Below are positions 8,276 to 16,935 of a stretch of 42,174 nucleotides of DNA, in pieces; within the stretch, counting starts at the first letter, position 1; each line of letters opens with the position of its first letter. A program made the translations under genes and the position numbers. Source of the DNA: RGIG6178 sp045612885 (GTDB taxonomy: Bacteria; Bacillota_I; Bacilli_A; RFN20; DUOF01); contig JAZKZZ010000002.1 of the NCBI GenBank assembly GCA_045612885.1, positions 1 to 42,174 of the forward strand. The letters run 5' to 3'. The notes beneath the pieces were generated by a model that saw nothing but the letters and a program-made list of their open reading frames with translations, was not told where the DNA came from and did not search any database.

Positions 8276-10279
8276 ATTCTTAAAGAAATTCCAAATATTT
8301 ATAAATATATTTTTGAAGAAGGATAAGATTTTTGAAAAAAAATTTTCCTTCTTTTTATTTTGGTGAATAACGTTTTTTTGTGATAAATTTGTGTTAGTAT
8401 CATCTATTGCACTTTCATAGGTTAGTACATTTATTTTTATATTTTTCTTTGTAAAGTCGGTATTTGTGAATTCGTATATTATGTTGAATTTACCAAGAGT
8501 ATCATAATTATCTACATAACTATTTTCAATGGTAGATATTGAATTATAATCAGAATAATTAACTCCTAAAATAGATAAGATTTCACTATCATTTTTATAT
8601 TTATTAACTTCCAGATGAATTAGTGAATTATTAATTTGATCTAGATATGAAAGATTTTCATTTACTGTTATTTTAACCTTGAAATTATTGCTGATATTGC
8701 CACTTGAATCTATTGCATAAAAAGTTAAAAAATATGTTCCAGGCTTATCATGATTTTCTAGATATGAATTTTCATTTAAAACAATCGTATCGGATATATC
8801 TTTATCTATATTATCTATTGCTGTTAAACTGTTTTTTATTGAAATAACATCTAACAAATCTGTGTTTAAGACAGTATAAAAAGATGGGCCTTCGATAATG
8901 GGAGCAATATCATCTTGAACTATAATTTCTACATTAAAAGGAGTAGAAGAATTATTAGAATTGTCGATTACAGAAAAAATAATATTAAAAATGCCAATAG
9001 AGTTTTTATTATTTGTATAAGTGTCTTCTATAATTTCTAATTTATTAAATAAATTACCATCATAATTATCTAATACTACTAAATTACTTTTAATAGTTAA
9101 CATGGATAAGGGAGAAGATAAATAAGAAATATATGAATTTGCACCATCAATGCTAGGAGGTATTTCATCTATTGTATTTATTGTGATTATATAAGGTAAC
9201 GACTCATTTCCATACTTATCATAACAACCAACCACAAGTGTATATTCGCCAATTTTTGTGGAATTATTTGTATAATTATCATCAATAATATATATGTTTT
9301 TATACGCTGAATTATCGCTATTGTCACTGACTATAATATTAGCTAGAATCGTACTAGTACGTAAAATGCTAGATAATTTATTTGTATAAAAAGTAGGACC
9401 TTCAATGATTGGAGCGATATCATCTATTACTGTTATCTCAACTTTAAAAGGGGAAATAACGCTATTATTGGAACTATCTTTTATGGTGTAATAAGCATAA
9501 TAAGTTCCGGGTGTTTTTGAGTTGTAACTTGTATATTCTAGTATTATGCTTGTAGAAATGTCGCCATCATAGTTATCAATAGCCACTAGATTTTTCCCGA
9601 TATCGGTTAATGAAATTGAATTAGACATATAGGATTGAATTTTATTTTCTCCACTTATTGTAGGTGGTGTTACATCATGTACTTTTATTTTTTGATTATA
9701 AGTTGAGCAGTTATTAGATTTATCACATGCTTGGAAGACAATGCTATAATTTCCTATTTTATTATAATTTGGCGTGTAATTATCATAGATTGCTTCTACG
9801 ATTACATTTCCATCTATATCATCAAAAGCGTTTATAAATACGCTTATATAATCTAATTCAACATATCTATCGACACTAAAAGTCATAGTTTCTAAAGTAG
9901 AAGTTATTTTAGGAGGGGTTACATCATATTCGCTATACACACCATTTCCTAGGGGTTGATCCACTTCTACAGGCTCCCCATTATAATAATAGTAATACTT
10001 TTCAATAAGAAAATATCCACTAGAATTTATAGTTCGTTTTCTCACTGCGCTGTTGCATGTTTCTTCATTATAAACATAAAGTTCTTCATTGAATTGATAA
10101 TCTTTTGCAGAATTCATAGGATGAGTAACTTTGACATGTACACCAATTGTTACGGGAAGTGTTAAATTCAACTCTTCTCCATAACTGCAAAAACTATAAT
10201 CTATAGCATTTATTGTTGAAAAGGAAAAAGAAAATAATAAAGTGAAAAATATAGTTAAAAAAATATATTTTGGTTTCAT
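8264..10279 (-). CDS. Secreted protein with five tandem bacterial Ig-like (DUF5011-type) repeats
   Basis: A 671-residue exported protein. Residues 1-25 form a signal peptide ending INA. After a 90-residue N-terminal segment come five repeats of about 84 residues starting near 119, 202, 286, 371 and 456. Each begins D-x-(T/A/P)-P-P-x-I and contains an ID(N)YDG-like turn, a GTY/GxY strand and a (D)xSxN turn, the pattern of DUF5011/bacterial surface Ig-like domains. A degenerate sixth unit spans about 541-618. The last 30 residues (642-671) are Lys-rich then Phe-rich, with FFKNIF and FFKNLF repeated 11 residues apart, likely an amphipathic membrane- or wall-binding helix in place of a sortase signal. 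It is transcribed alone, with a GGTGAT ribosome site. Binding or adhesion is inferred from the fold only. Confidence 0.88.
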   Translation of the reverse strand: MKPKYIFLTIFFTLLFSFSFSTINAIDYSFCSYGEELNLTLPVTIGVHVKVTHPMNSAKDYQFNEELYVYNEETCNSAVRKRTINSSGYFLIEKYYYYYNGEPVEVDQPLGNGVYSEYDVTPPKITSTLETMTFSVDRYVELDYISVFINAFDDIDGNVIVEAIYDNYTPNYNKIGNYSIVFQACDKSNNCSTYNQKIKVHDVTPPTISGENKIQSYMSNSISLTDIGKNLVAIDNYDGDISTSIILEYTSYNSKTPGTYYAYYTIKDSSNNSVISPFKVEITVIDDIAPIIEGPTFYTNKLSSILRTSTILANIIVSDNSDNSAYKNIYIIDDNYTNNSTKIGEYTLVVGCYDKYGNESLPYIITINTIDEIPPSIDGANSYISYLSSPLSMLTIKSNLVVLDNYDGNLFNKLEIIEDTYTNNKNSIGIFNIIFSVIDNSNNSSTPFNVEIIVQDDIAPIIEGPSFYTVLNTDLLDVISIKNSLTAIDNIDKDISDTIVLNENSYLENHDKPGTYFLTFYAIDSSGNISNNFKVKITVNENLSYLDQINNSLIHLEVNKYKNDSEILSILGVNYSDYNSISTIENSYVDNYDTLGKFNIIYEFTNTDFTKKNIKINVLTYESAIDDTNTNLSQKNVIHQNKKKENFFSKILSFFKNIFINIWNFFKNLFR

Positions 10280-10346
10280 TGAAAATCACCAAGCCTTTCT
10301 ATTAATATAAATAGCCTGATTTTTAAAAAAATTCCCTTTAGATTAC

Positions 10347-10375
10347 TTAGTACTTATAACTTTATAAGTTATAAT
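10347..10375 (+). promoter_or_regulatory. rnf operon promoter with embedded palindrome
   Basis: A perfect -10 hexamer TATAAT lies at 10370-10375, 30 nt before the rnfC ATG. A perfect inverted repeat, ACTTATAA-CT-TTATAAGT (10352-10369), fills the spacer directly upstream of it. The -35 region (TTAGTA at 10347-10352) is a poor match, which would suit a promoter needing an activator or controlled by a repressor at the palindrome. It does not match the Rex consensus. Confidence 0.5.
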
Positions 10376-10405
10376 TTAGTTGTAAATAATAAAGGGGGCA
10401 AAAAT

Positions 10406-11710
10406 ATGATTATTACTTCACGTGGAAAAAAACACATTAATGGTCATAAAGAGTTAACAGCTCATAAAGACATTATTGATTTAACTAATGATAAAGAAGT
10501 TGCATCATTGGTTTATTTTCCTCTTGTTAGTCCTAATGGGAAGGAAGTAGAGTTGCTAGTTAAAGCAAAGGATAAGGTTAAAGTTGGAACTAAAATAATT
10601 CAAAGAATTGATTTTGATGTTCCTATTTACTCTAGTGTTAGTGGTGTAGTGCAAGGCGTTGAAAATAGATATAGCGCTCTAATTGGAAAACCAGTAGATC
10701 ATATAGTTATTAAAAACGACTATAAATACGTAATGGAAAAATTACCAATAATAGACTATAAAAAGGCTAGTAGGGAAGAAATTGTAGAAGCGATTAAAAA
10801 TGCTGGTATGGTTGGACTTGGGGGAGCAGGATTCCCAACATTTATAAAATATAGTTCTAATGCTACAATTACTAGCTTATTAATCAATGCAGTTGAATGC
10901 GAACCATATTTGACTACTGATTATGTTGCCATGATTAAAGAAACTAAATTATTTTTAGAAGGAGTTAATATTCTAAAGAAAGCATGTGGTGCTAATGAAG
11001 CAATAATTGCATTTAAGAATAATAAAAAAGATTTATTAGAAGTATTAGAAAATGAATTAGTTAACTACGAAAATATAAGAGTAGTATTAGTTAAAGATCA
11101 ATATCCGATGGGATGGGAAAAAGCGCTTATAAAAACAGTTTATAAAAAAACATATCAAAGACTACCGTCTGATGTTGGAATTGTAGTGAATAATGCACAA
11201 ACAGCATTAAGTGTTGCTAAAGCATTACTAAATGGTGAATGTATCCATAATAGAATAGTCACTGTAAGTGGAAACGCTATTAAAAATCCTAGTAATGTAC
11301 TAGTTCCTGTAGGAACGCTTGCTAGTGAAATTTTAAATAAGTGTGGAGGAGTTACATGTGATAATGCTTGTTTATTGGCAGGAGGTCCAATGACAAGTAA
11401 AGCAAGTCTTAGTGATGAATTTCCAATATATACAAGTTTTGGGGCGTTAACTGTAATGGAAGCATTAAATATTGAAAGTGAAGCATGTTTAAGATGTGGA
11501 AAGTGTATTGAGCATTGTCCAGCAGGGCTTCAACCAATACAAATTAAAAATGCTTATGATGCTAAAGATGTAAAAGACTTAGAAGAATTCCAAACTGGAA
11601 AATGTGTTGAGTGTGGAATGTGTTCATATGTTTGTCCATCAAAAATTGAATTAACAGATGCAATAAAGAAAGCTAAGTTATATCTAAGACTTAGTCAAAC
11701 TAAAAAGTAA
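10406..11710 (+). CDS. rnfC: Rnf complex subunit RnfC (electron-accepting/NADH-side subunit)
   Basis: A 434-residue peripheral subunit of the ion-pumping ferredoxin:NAD+ oxidoreductase. The N-terminal barrel-sandwich domain is followed by the Rossmann-like NADH/FMN region with GLGGAGFPT (137-145), then a SLBB-like part and two [4Fe-4S] motifs, C361-x2-C364-x2-C367-x3-C371 and C400-x2-C403-x2-C406-x3-C410, each followed by Pro. Length is typical. It is the first gene of the operon, with AAAGGGGGC as ribosome site. Order rnfCDGEA-B is the usual one in Bacillota. All cofactor motifs are intact, in contrast to the shortened RnfB. Confidence 0.97.
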   Translation: MIITSRGKKHINGHKELTAHKDIIDLTNDKEVASLVYFPLVSPNGKEVELLVKAKDKVKVGTKIIQRIDFDVPIYSSVSGVVQGVENRYSALIGKPVDHIVIKNDYKYVMEKLPIIDYKKASREEIVEAIKNAGMVGLGGAGFPTFIKYSSNATITSLLINAVECEPYLTTDYVAMIKETKLFLEGVNILKKACGANEAIIAFKNNKKDLLEVLENELVNYENIRVVLVKDQYPMGWEKALIKTVYKKTYQRLPSDVGIVVNNAQTALSVAKALLNGECIHNRIVTVSGNAIKNPSNVLVPVGTLASEILNKCGGVTCDNACLLAGGPMTSKASLSDEFPIYTSFGALTVMEALNIESEACLRCGKCIEHCPAGLQPIQIKNAYDAKDVKDLEEFQTGKCVECGMCSYVCPSKIELTDAIKKAKLYLRLSQTKK

Positions 11711-11721
11711 GGAGGGAAAGT

Positions 11722-12894
11722 ATGAAATTCAGATTAAATAAAGGACCTTTCTTAAGAAATAAAAGAACAACAACTTCAATAATGTTGGAATTGTTTGCTG
11801 TTTTAGCTGTTGTATGGGCTGTAAGTATTGGTTTCTATGCTGCTAAGTATCATGTTTTGGCAGGACTTAGAGTATTTGGTATAGGTGCCATAAGTATTGT
11901 AGTGACATTATTAATAGATGTTATCGTGGCTCTTATAAAAGGTAAAAGAAAAATAGTTGATATCTTCAAATATGTTTTAAAGAGTTATAGTTATGTAACT
12001 GCACTTATATTCGCATTATGTTTACCTGCTGGAACTAGTTTTTATGTTGTAGTAATTGGAGCTACTGTTGCTACTGTAATTGGTAAATATGTATTTGGTG
12101 GGTTTGGGAATAACATTTTCAACCCTGCAATAATTGGTAGAATTTTTGTTGGATTATCATTTGCGGATAAGTTACAAACGATAAAAGTAGTAAAGAATGT
12201 TACTAGCTCAATGGATACAATTGATGTTGCAGGAAGTGCTACTCTAACTGCTGGTATGGATTGGACAACTGGTATAAATACATATGCTCAAGATAATAAA
12301 ATTAATTTATTAGGTACTTTGTTTGGAGAATACCAAGGAGCAATTGGAGAAACATTTACAATTTTATTGTTAGTTGCTGCTATATATCTAATAATCAGAG
12401 GAATTGTTAATTACAGATTAACTTTTGGATATTTGATAAGTGCTGCTTTATGTTGTTTAGTTGTTGCGCTAGGATATAAAGTTGAAAATGTTGGTGAATA
12501 TTTATTAACTGGGTTATCAACTGGAGGATTAATGTTTGCTGCAACATTTATGATTACTGATCCTGTTACTAGCCCTAAATCACAAGATGGAAAAATTATA
12601 TATGCAATATTAGCAGGATTCTTAACAATCTTTATTAGAACCTTCTCGACATATCCAGAAGGAGTTATGTTCTCAATCGCTCTAGCTAATATGGTTACAC
12701 CATTGATTGACAGTTGTATTAAAGGTAATACTTTTGAGAATCTTACAAAACGATATATAAAGATTGCTGTAGTTTTGGTAGTTTGTTTAGGAGTAAGTTT
12801 TGGATACACTAAATTACCTAAACAAGATTCACAAGAGAGTGTAATGTTAATTGAAGAATACAAAGGAGGTACAATAAATGAAAAGATATGTTAG
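11722..12894 (+). CDS. rnfD: Rnf complex subunit RnfD
   Basis: A 390-residue membrane subunit of the RnfD/NqrB family with about ten hydrophobic helices, forming part of the ion channel. The covalent flavin site is visible as D168-V-A-G-S-A-T174, which keeps the Asp and Ala-Thr of the ApbE flavinylation motif with the usual spacing; T174 would carry FMN through a phosphoester. A long extracellular loop surrounds this site. AAGGAGGG lies just upstream. The last 17 bases overlap rnfG, so the two are coupled. Confidence 0.96.
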   Translation: MKFRLNKGPFLRNKRTTTSIMLELFAVLAVVWAVSIGFYAAKYHVLAGLRVFGIGAISIVVTLLIDVIVALIKGKRKIVDIFKYVLKSYSYVTALIFALCLPAGTSFYVVVIGATVATVIGKYVFGGFGNNIFNPAIIGRIFVGLSFADKLQTIKVVKNVTSSMDTIDVAGSATLTAGMDWTTGINTYAQDNKINLLGTLFGEYQGAIGETFTILLLVAAIYLIIRGIVNYRLTFGYLISAALCCLVVALGYKVENVGEYLLTGLSTGGLMFAATFMITDPVTSPKSQDGKIIYAILAGFLTIFIRTFSTYPEGVMFSIALANMVTPLIDSCIKGNTFENLTKRYIKIAVVLVVCLGVSFGYTKLPKQDSQESVMLIEEYKGGTINEKIC

Positions 12895-13768
12895 ATTTCC
12901 TTTAGTATTAGGAGTAGTTGCGTTAGTTTCTGGTGCATTACTTTCAGGTACATATCATTTAACTAAAGAAAAAATTGAACAAGGAAAACTTGATAGACAA
13001 ACTGGAGCAATTGGTGATTTATTTTCTAGCATTGATAGTCAAGAAATAGTAGAAGTTAAAGAAGATTTCAAAAGTAAAGGTGTAGAGTCTATTGTTAAAG
13101 TAGTAAGTGATGGAAAAGAATATAATTGTTACACAATTTCATTTAATGATGGAAAAGGTGGAGACAAGAGTACTGTAATTATTGCTTTAGATAGCGAAAA
13201 CAAAATACATGGATTGAAATTTATTACAATAGGAGATCAATGGACTGCTCCATATGCTGATAAAGATTATATTGCTAAAGTTGTAAAAGAAAACAAAATC
13301 GATACTATTGTTGAAGCTACTATTACCGGTAAAGATTTACAAAAAGTTTTACAAATCGCAATAGATTGTTCTCAAGGAAAAGTAAGAGATCCTCTAAGTG
13401 AATTATTTAATGATAAGCTAGATACTAAAGAGGAAATAACAAAACCTGATACTAGTGCTACACAAATTAAAAAAATATATAAAGTTAGTAGTGAACAAAA
13501 ATCATATTATGTTTTTGATGTGACATTTGTTGATAAAATGGAGTATGAAAGAAACAGTATAAATCTATTATTTGCATTAAATGAAGATGGAACTTTCTAT
13601 AGAATGAAAATAGTAGATGGTGATAGTTATGCAAATTCATATGATATGGCTGATGATTTTGATGCAATAAACGATGCTACTATTACAGCAAATAATTTAG
13701 AGACTGTATTTACAGACATAATACAACCTGTTTATGCTGAATTAGCAAGTTTGCAAGGAGGTAATTAG
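12878..13768 (+). CDS. rnfG: Rnf complex subunit RnfG with two FMN-binding domains
   Basis: A 296-residue subunit with one N-terminal membrane helix (about 8-26) and an extracellular part. RnfG proteins usually have about 180-210 residues with one FMN_bind domain. Here two similar units appear, about 60-165 and 188-290, each ending in the same motif with identical spacing: D142-T-I-V-E-A-T148 and D262-A-I-N-D-A-T268. Both keep the Asp and Ala-Thr of the flavinylation motif, although the Gly of the common SGAT form is replaced by Glu or Asp. Either or both threonines could carry FMN. It overlaps rnfD and is followed closely by rnfE. Confidence 0.93.
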   Translation: MKRYVRFPLVLGVVALVSGALLSGTYHLTKEKIEQGKLDRQTGAIGDLFSSIDSQEIVEVKEDFKSKGVESIVKVVSDGKEYNCYTISFNDGKGGDKSTVIIALDSENKIHGLKFITIGDQWTAPYADKDYIAKVVKENKIDTIVEATITGKDLQKVLQIAIDCSQGKVRDPLSELFNDKLDTKEEITKPDTSATQIKKIYKVSSEQKSYYVFDVTFVDKMEYERNSINLLFALNEDGTFYRMKIVDGDSYANSYDMADDFDAINDATITANNLETVFTDIIQPVYAELASLQGGN

Positions 13769-13769
13769 T

Positions 13770-14468
13770 ATGAAAGCAAAAGAAATATTTAAAGAAGATA
13801 TATTTACTAAGAATCCTATTTATATTTTGATGTTAGGAATGTGTCCTAGTTTGGCAATTACTACAAGTATCGATAATGCTTTAGGTATGACCTTAGCGGT
13901 TACATTAGTGTTAGTGTTAACTAATTTAGTGGTATCACTTATAAGAAAGTTTATACCTACAGAAGTAAGATTGCCTGTATACATTATCATCATTGCTACA
14001 TTTGTTACTTGTATTAGTTTATTAGTAGAAGCTTATGCATATTCTTTATATGAATCATTAGGAATCTTCTTACCACTTATTACAGTTAACTGTATAGTAT
14101 TGGGAAGAGCAGAAGCTTTTGCAAGTAGAAATAAAGTGGGGCATAGTGTTCTTGATGGTTTGGCTACTGGACTAGGGTTTGGATTAGGCTTATTATCTAT
14201 CTCTTTTGTAAGAGAATTATTAGGAACAGGTAATATTGTTTTACATAATCCATTTGCTAATGGTAAAGAAATATTCAATTTATTTGGATTAATGGGAATT
14301 GAAGAAATCACTACTAAATATGCAATTAATTTATTAACTAGCGGAACAGGAGCCTTCTTAGTATTTGGATTATTAATGGCTGCTGTTGCAGCGTTTACTA
14401 ATTATAGGAACAATAAAAAAGAAAAGAGTGTTCAAGTTAATGTAAAGGAGGTAAGTGAAAATGCTTAG
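13770..14468 (+). CDS. rnfE: Rnf complex subunit RnfE
   Basis: A 232-residue integral membrane protein of the RnfA/RnfE (NqrD/NqrE) family with six hydrophobic helices. It has family features such as NPIYILMLGMCPSLAIT near the N-terminus and the LPLITVNC segment with the intramembrane Cys that, with RnfA, holds an Fe-S cluster in the membrane. The C-terminus has a short charged tail after the last helix. GGAGG upstream is well placed. Its last 8 bases overlap the rnfA start. Confidence 0.95.
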   Translation: MKAKEIFKEDIFTKNPIYILMLGMCPSLAITTSIDNALGMTLAVTLVLVLTNLVVSLIRKFIPTEVRLPVYIIIIATFVTCISLLVEAYAYSLYESLGIFLPLITVNCIVLGRAEAFASRNKVGHSVLDGLATGLGFGLGLLSISFVRELLGTGNIVLHNPFANGKEIFNLFGLMGIEEITTKYAINLLTSGTGAFLVFGLLMAAVAAFTNYRNNKKEKSVQVNVKEVSENA

Positions 14469-15036
14469 TTATTTATCTCTTGCAATATCATGTGTATTGG
14501 TTAGTAATATCGTATTAACTCAATTTTTAGGGATTTGTCCTTTTTTAGGGGTTAGTAAAAGTAAAAAATCAGCGCTTGGTATGGGACTTGCTGTAATGGG
14601 AGTTACTGTTAGTTCAAGTTTAATAACATTTGGATTATATAAACTAGTATTAGCACCACTAGAAATACAATATATGCAAACAGTAGTGTATATTCTTGTT
14701 ATTGCAGCATTAGTACAATTTGTAGAAATGTTAATAAAGAAGTTCTTTCCTACTTTATATGAAGCATTTGGAGTGTATTTGCCACTTATTACTACAAACT
14801 GTGTAGTATTAGGCGTTTGTTTAAATGTTGTAAATCTTGATTATAATTTATTACAAGTATTAGTTTATTCATTATCTGTGACTTTAGGATATATGTTAGT
14901 TTTATTTGTCTTCTCTGCAATAAGAGAACAATTAGAGAGAAACTCTGTACCTAAAGCATTTAAAGGAGTACCAATTGCATTAATAGCTGCTGCTTGCATG
15001 GCATTAGCTTTTAACGCTTTTAGTGGTATTATTTAA
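14461..15036 (+). CDS. rnfA: Rnf complex subunit RnfA
   Basis: A 191-residue six-helix membrane protein, partner of RnfE. It shows the paired motifs LTQFLGICPFLGVS and LPLITTNCVVLG, whose cysteines ligate the intramembrane cluster. A GTG two codons upstream is in frame, but AAAGGAGG at 14444-14451 is better spaced for this ATG. The stop codon TAA overlaps the ATG of the next small gene by one base, indicating coupled translation. Confidence 0.95.
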   Translation: MLSYLSLAISCVLVSNIVLTQFLGICPFLGVSKSKKSALGMGLAVMGVTVSSSLITFGLYKLVLAPLEIQYMQTVVYILVIAALVQFVEMLIKKFFPTLYEAFGVYLPLITTNCVVLGVCLNVVNLDYNLLQVLVYSLSVTLGYMLVLFVFSAIREQLERNSVPKAFKGVPIALIAAACMALAFNAFSGII

Positions 15037-15197
15037 TGAAATATTTAATAGCATTAATAATTCTAATAATTTTGATAACTTTATATGTATTAGCTTATTT
15101 ATTTAATTCTAAAGTGGATAAGCCTAGTAATTGTAAAGAGTTAACATGTGAAGGATGTAAATTAAATTGTAATAAAAGAGGTGAAATTAATGAGTGA
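15036..15197 (+). CDS. 53-residue membrane protein with a Cys4 motif, between rnfA and rnfB
   Basis: A small gene with no known name. It starts at an ATG overlapping the rnfA stop by one base and ends overlapping the rnfB start by 8 bases, so it is held within the operon by coupling on both sides. Residues 3-23 are one hydrophobic helix. A short polar tail carries C33-x4-C38-x2-C41-x3-C45, close to a [4Fe-4S] ferredoxin-type cysteine pattern. Its design (helix then Cys cluster) resembles FeoB-associated Cys-rich membrane proteins, but the position suggests a role in the Rnf complex, perhaps an extra electron carrier beside the shortened RnfB. Function is inference. Confidence 0.8.
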   Translation: MKYLIALIILIILITLYVLAYLFNSKVDKPSNCKELTCEGCKLNCNKRGEINE

Positions 15198-15501
15198 ATT
15201 AATAAACATTTTAATAGCTACAGGAATTATAGTCTTAGTAGCTATATTAGCGGGAGTGTTATTATCTGTCGCACAAGAGTATTTGGAAGTTAACGATAAA
15301 AGTGATGAACTTATTGATAAAATAGAATTCTACTTACCAAGTTATAATTGTGGAGCTTGTGGAAAAGTAAACTGTAGACAAGTTGCTAAAGGTATCGTTA
15401 ATGGAGAAATAAAAGAACTTTCTATATGTAAAGTAGTAAGTAAAGACAATATAAATTTAATTAAAGAATATTGTAAAGAAAATAATATTGAAATTAAATA
15501 A
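15190..15501 (+). CDS. rnfB: Shortened Rnf complex subunit RnfB (membrane helix plus first Fe-S domain only)
   Basis: A 103-residue protein matching only the N-terminal part of RnfB. Residues 5-28 form the membrane helix. The Fe-S domain follows with LPSYNCGACGKVNC and the four ligands C54, C57, C62 and C80, the C-x2-C-x4-C-x17-C pattern of the RnfB/4Fe4S domain. Normal RnfB continues for about 150-200 more residues with two or more ferredoxin-type clusters; here the gene stops cleanly and the next gene starts within 20 nt, so nothing remains of the missing part. GAGGTGA is placed for this ATG; a GTG three codons upstream is rejected. How ferredoxin passes electrons to such a form is open. 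Confidence 0.88.
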   Translation: MSELINILIATGIIVLVAILAGVLLSVAQEYLEVNDKSDELIDKIEFYLPSYNCGACGKVNCRQVAKGIVNGEIKELSICKVVSKDNINLIKEYCKENNIEIK

Positions 15502-15519
15502 AATAAGGGAGGGATAAAA

Positions 15520-16935
15520 ATGAATAAAAAAATATTTAGAACAATTATATCATTCATTTTTATCTTTTCTTTTGTAGGGTGTAGTTGTAAGGAAAATAAG
15601 GAAGAAGTAAAACAAGGATCGATCGAGGCTCCATATACTGTTGCTTATTTTGATAAAGATATAAATGGCAGGTATACAATTGTTTCTCCTTTTGGCACAA
15701 GGAGTTCAATTGTCTATTTTTATGCGAGTGATAAAGAAAAGATTGAACAATATTATATAGATGAATATACAAGATTACATCAATTATTTGATAGGCATTA
15801 TTACTATTTTAATGAATCAAATGAGCTAGTTAATAATTTACGTATTTTAAATGAATCTAATGGTGAAACTATTAATGTAGATGAAGATTTAATTCAAATA
15901 TTTAAAGAGGGTATTAGATTTACAAAATTAAGTAAGGGAAAATTTAATATAGCTGTTGGTCATTTGTCAGATTTATGGAATGGATTTATTGATGTTGGGG
16001 ATTCTCTTAAATATCAAGATGCTACCAATTTAACTAAATATGCTTTTGAAGATGGAACATATGTTAAAGATGAAAATGGAAAATATATTTATATGTATGG
16101 TATTTTCATTGATATAAGTAATAATACTAGTAGACATTCTTTAGTAGAAGGAAAATATGTAGAGTCTCTAGAAGGAAATTATATTGATTTAACTAATATC
16201 GCTCCTAGTGAAGAGCAAATTGAATATGCAAAATTATGTACACCAAATTATGAAAATATTGAGGATTATATTGTTATAGATGATGAAAATAACACTATTA
16301 CAATGAATAGTTATAATGGGTGTAAAACTAATGTTACATTAGGTGCGCTTGCTAAGAGTTATGCTAGTGAAAGGATTGCTTCGAATGAAGCAATTAAAAA
16401 TGGCAATTTTCTTATAAATTCTGGGCAAAGTACAATCAAGATTATAGGGGAAAATTTATCTAAAGAATCGGGAATTTGGTTAGTAGGTATTACAGATTCT
16501 TATTTATCATATGTTGGAGTTGATATTGCTAGTTATACTTTGACGTTGACATCTAATAGCAGCATTTCTACTTCAAGTGGAGATAATGAAAGTTATAAAT
16601 GTGGAGATAATTATTATCATCATATTATCGATCCTGTAAGTGGATATCCATATCAAGAAAGATTTGCGGTTACTGCTTTTATGGATAATGCTATGTATGC
16701 AGATATTATAACTACTACACTTATGACAATGACAATGGATGAAACTATAGAGTACTTAAAGGTTTTAAAAAACGATAACATTCATGTTGAATTAATTATT
16801 CAGGAAAAAGAAAATAATTTTGTTAAAGTATATCTCACAAGCGGTATAAAAGATAAATTTGATAAAGCAAAAGATCAAGAGTATCAAGAACATATAGATT
16901 CTATTGTGGTAGAGGATTTTAATTATGAAGCTTAA
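15520..16935 (+). CDS. apbE: ApbE-type FAD:protein FMN transferase, lipoprotein, with insertion
   Basis: A 471-residue extracellular lipoprotein (lipidation at C21 in FVGC is likely) of the ApbE family, which transfers FMN from FAD to threonines of RnfG and RnfD using magnesium. Family motifs are present: GALAKSYA (275-282), HHIIDPVSGYP (from H367) and ADIITTT (D395, metal site). It is longer than the usual 330-350 residues because about 60 residues are inserted between LWNGFID and PSEEQIEYA, containing short tandem-looking GKY/GNY segments. AAGGGAGGG is the ribosome site. Its place in the rnf operon fits flavinylation of RnfD and the double-domain RnfG. Confidence 0.92.
   Translation: MNKKIFRTIISFIFIFSFVGCSCKENKEEVKQGSIEAPYTVAYFDKDINGRYTIVSPFGTRSSIVYFYASDKEKIEQYYIDEYTRLHQLFDRHYYYFNESNELVNNLRILNESNGETINVDEDLIQIFKEGIRFTKLSKGKFNIAVGHLSDLWNGFIDVGDSLKYQDATNLTKYAFEDGTYVKDENGKYIYMYGIFIDISNNTSRHSLVEGKYVESLEGNYIDLTNIAPSEEQIEYAKLCTPNYENIEDYIVIDDENNTITMNSYNGCKTNVTLGALAKSYASERIASNEAIKNGNFLINSGQSTIKIIGENLSKESGIWLVGITDSYLSYVGVDIASYTLTLTSNSSISTSSGDNESYKCGDNYYHHIIDPVSGYPYQERFAVTAFMDNAMYADIITTTLMTMTMDETIEYLKVLKNDNIHVELIIQEKENNFVKVYLTSGIKDKFDKAKDQEYQEHIDSIVVEDFNYEA

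Noticed and set aside
10352..10369. Rex redox-repressor site at the rnf promoter
   Set aside because: The palindrome lacks the TTGTGA/TCACAA half-sites known for Rex.
12411..12863. Long antisense frame within rnfD, and similar frames inside rpoC, mutS and fhs
   Set aside because: They lie opposite strongly conserved genes, lack ribosome sites and have no recognisable protein features.
15180..15520. RnfB truncated by a frameshift, with the ferredoxin part in another frame
   Set aside because: Only about 20 nt separate the RnfB stop from apbE, and no CxxCxxCxxxCP frame is present nearby, so the domain is absent rather than shifted.
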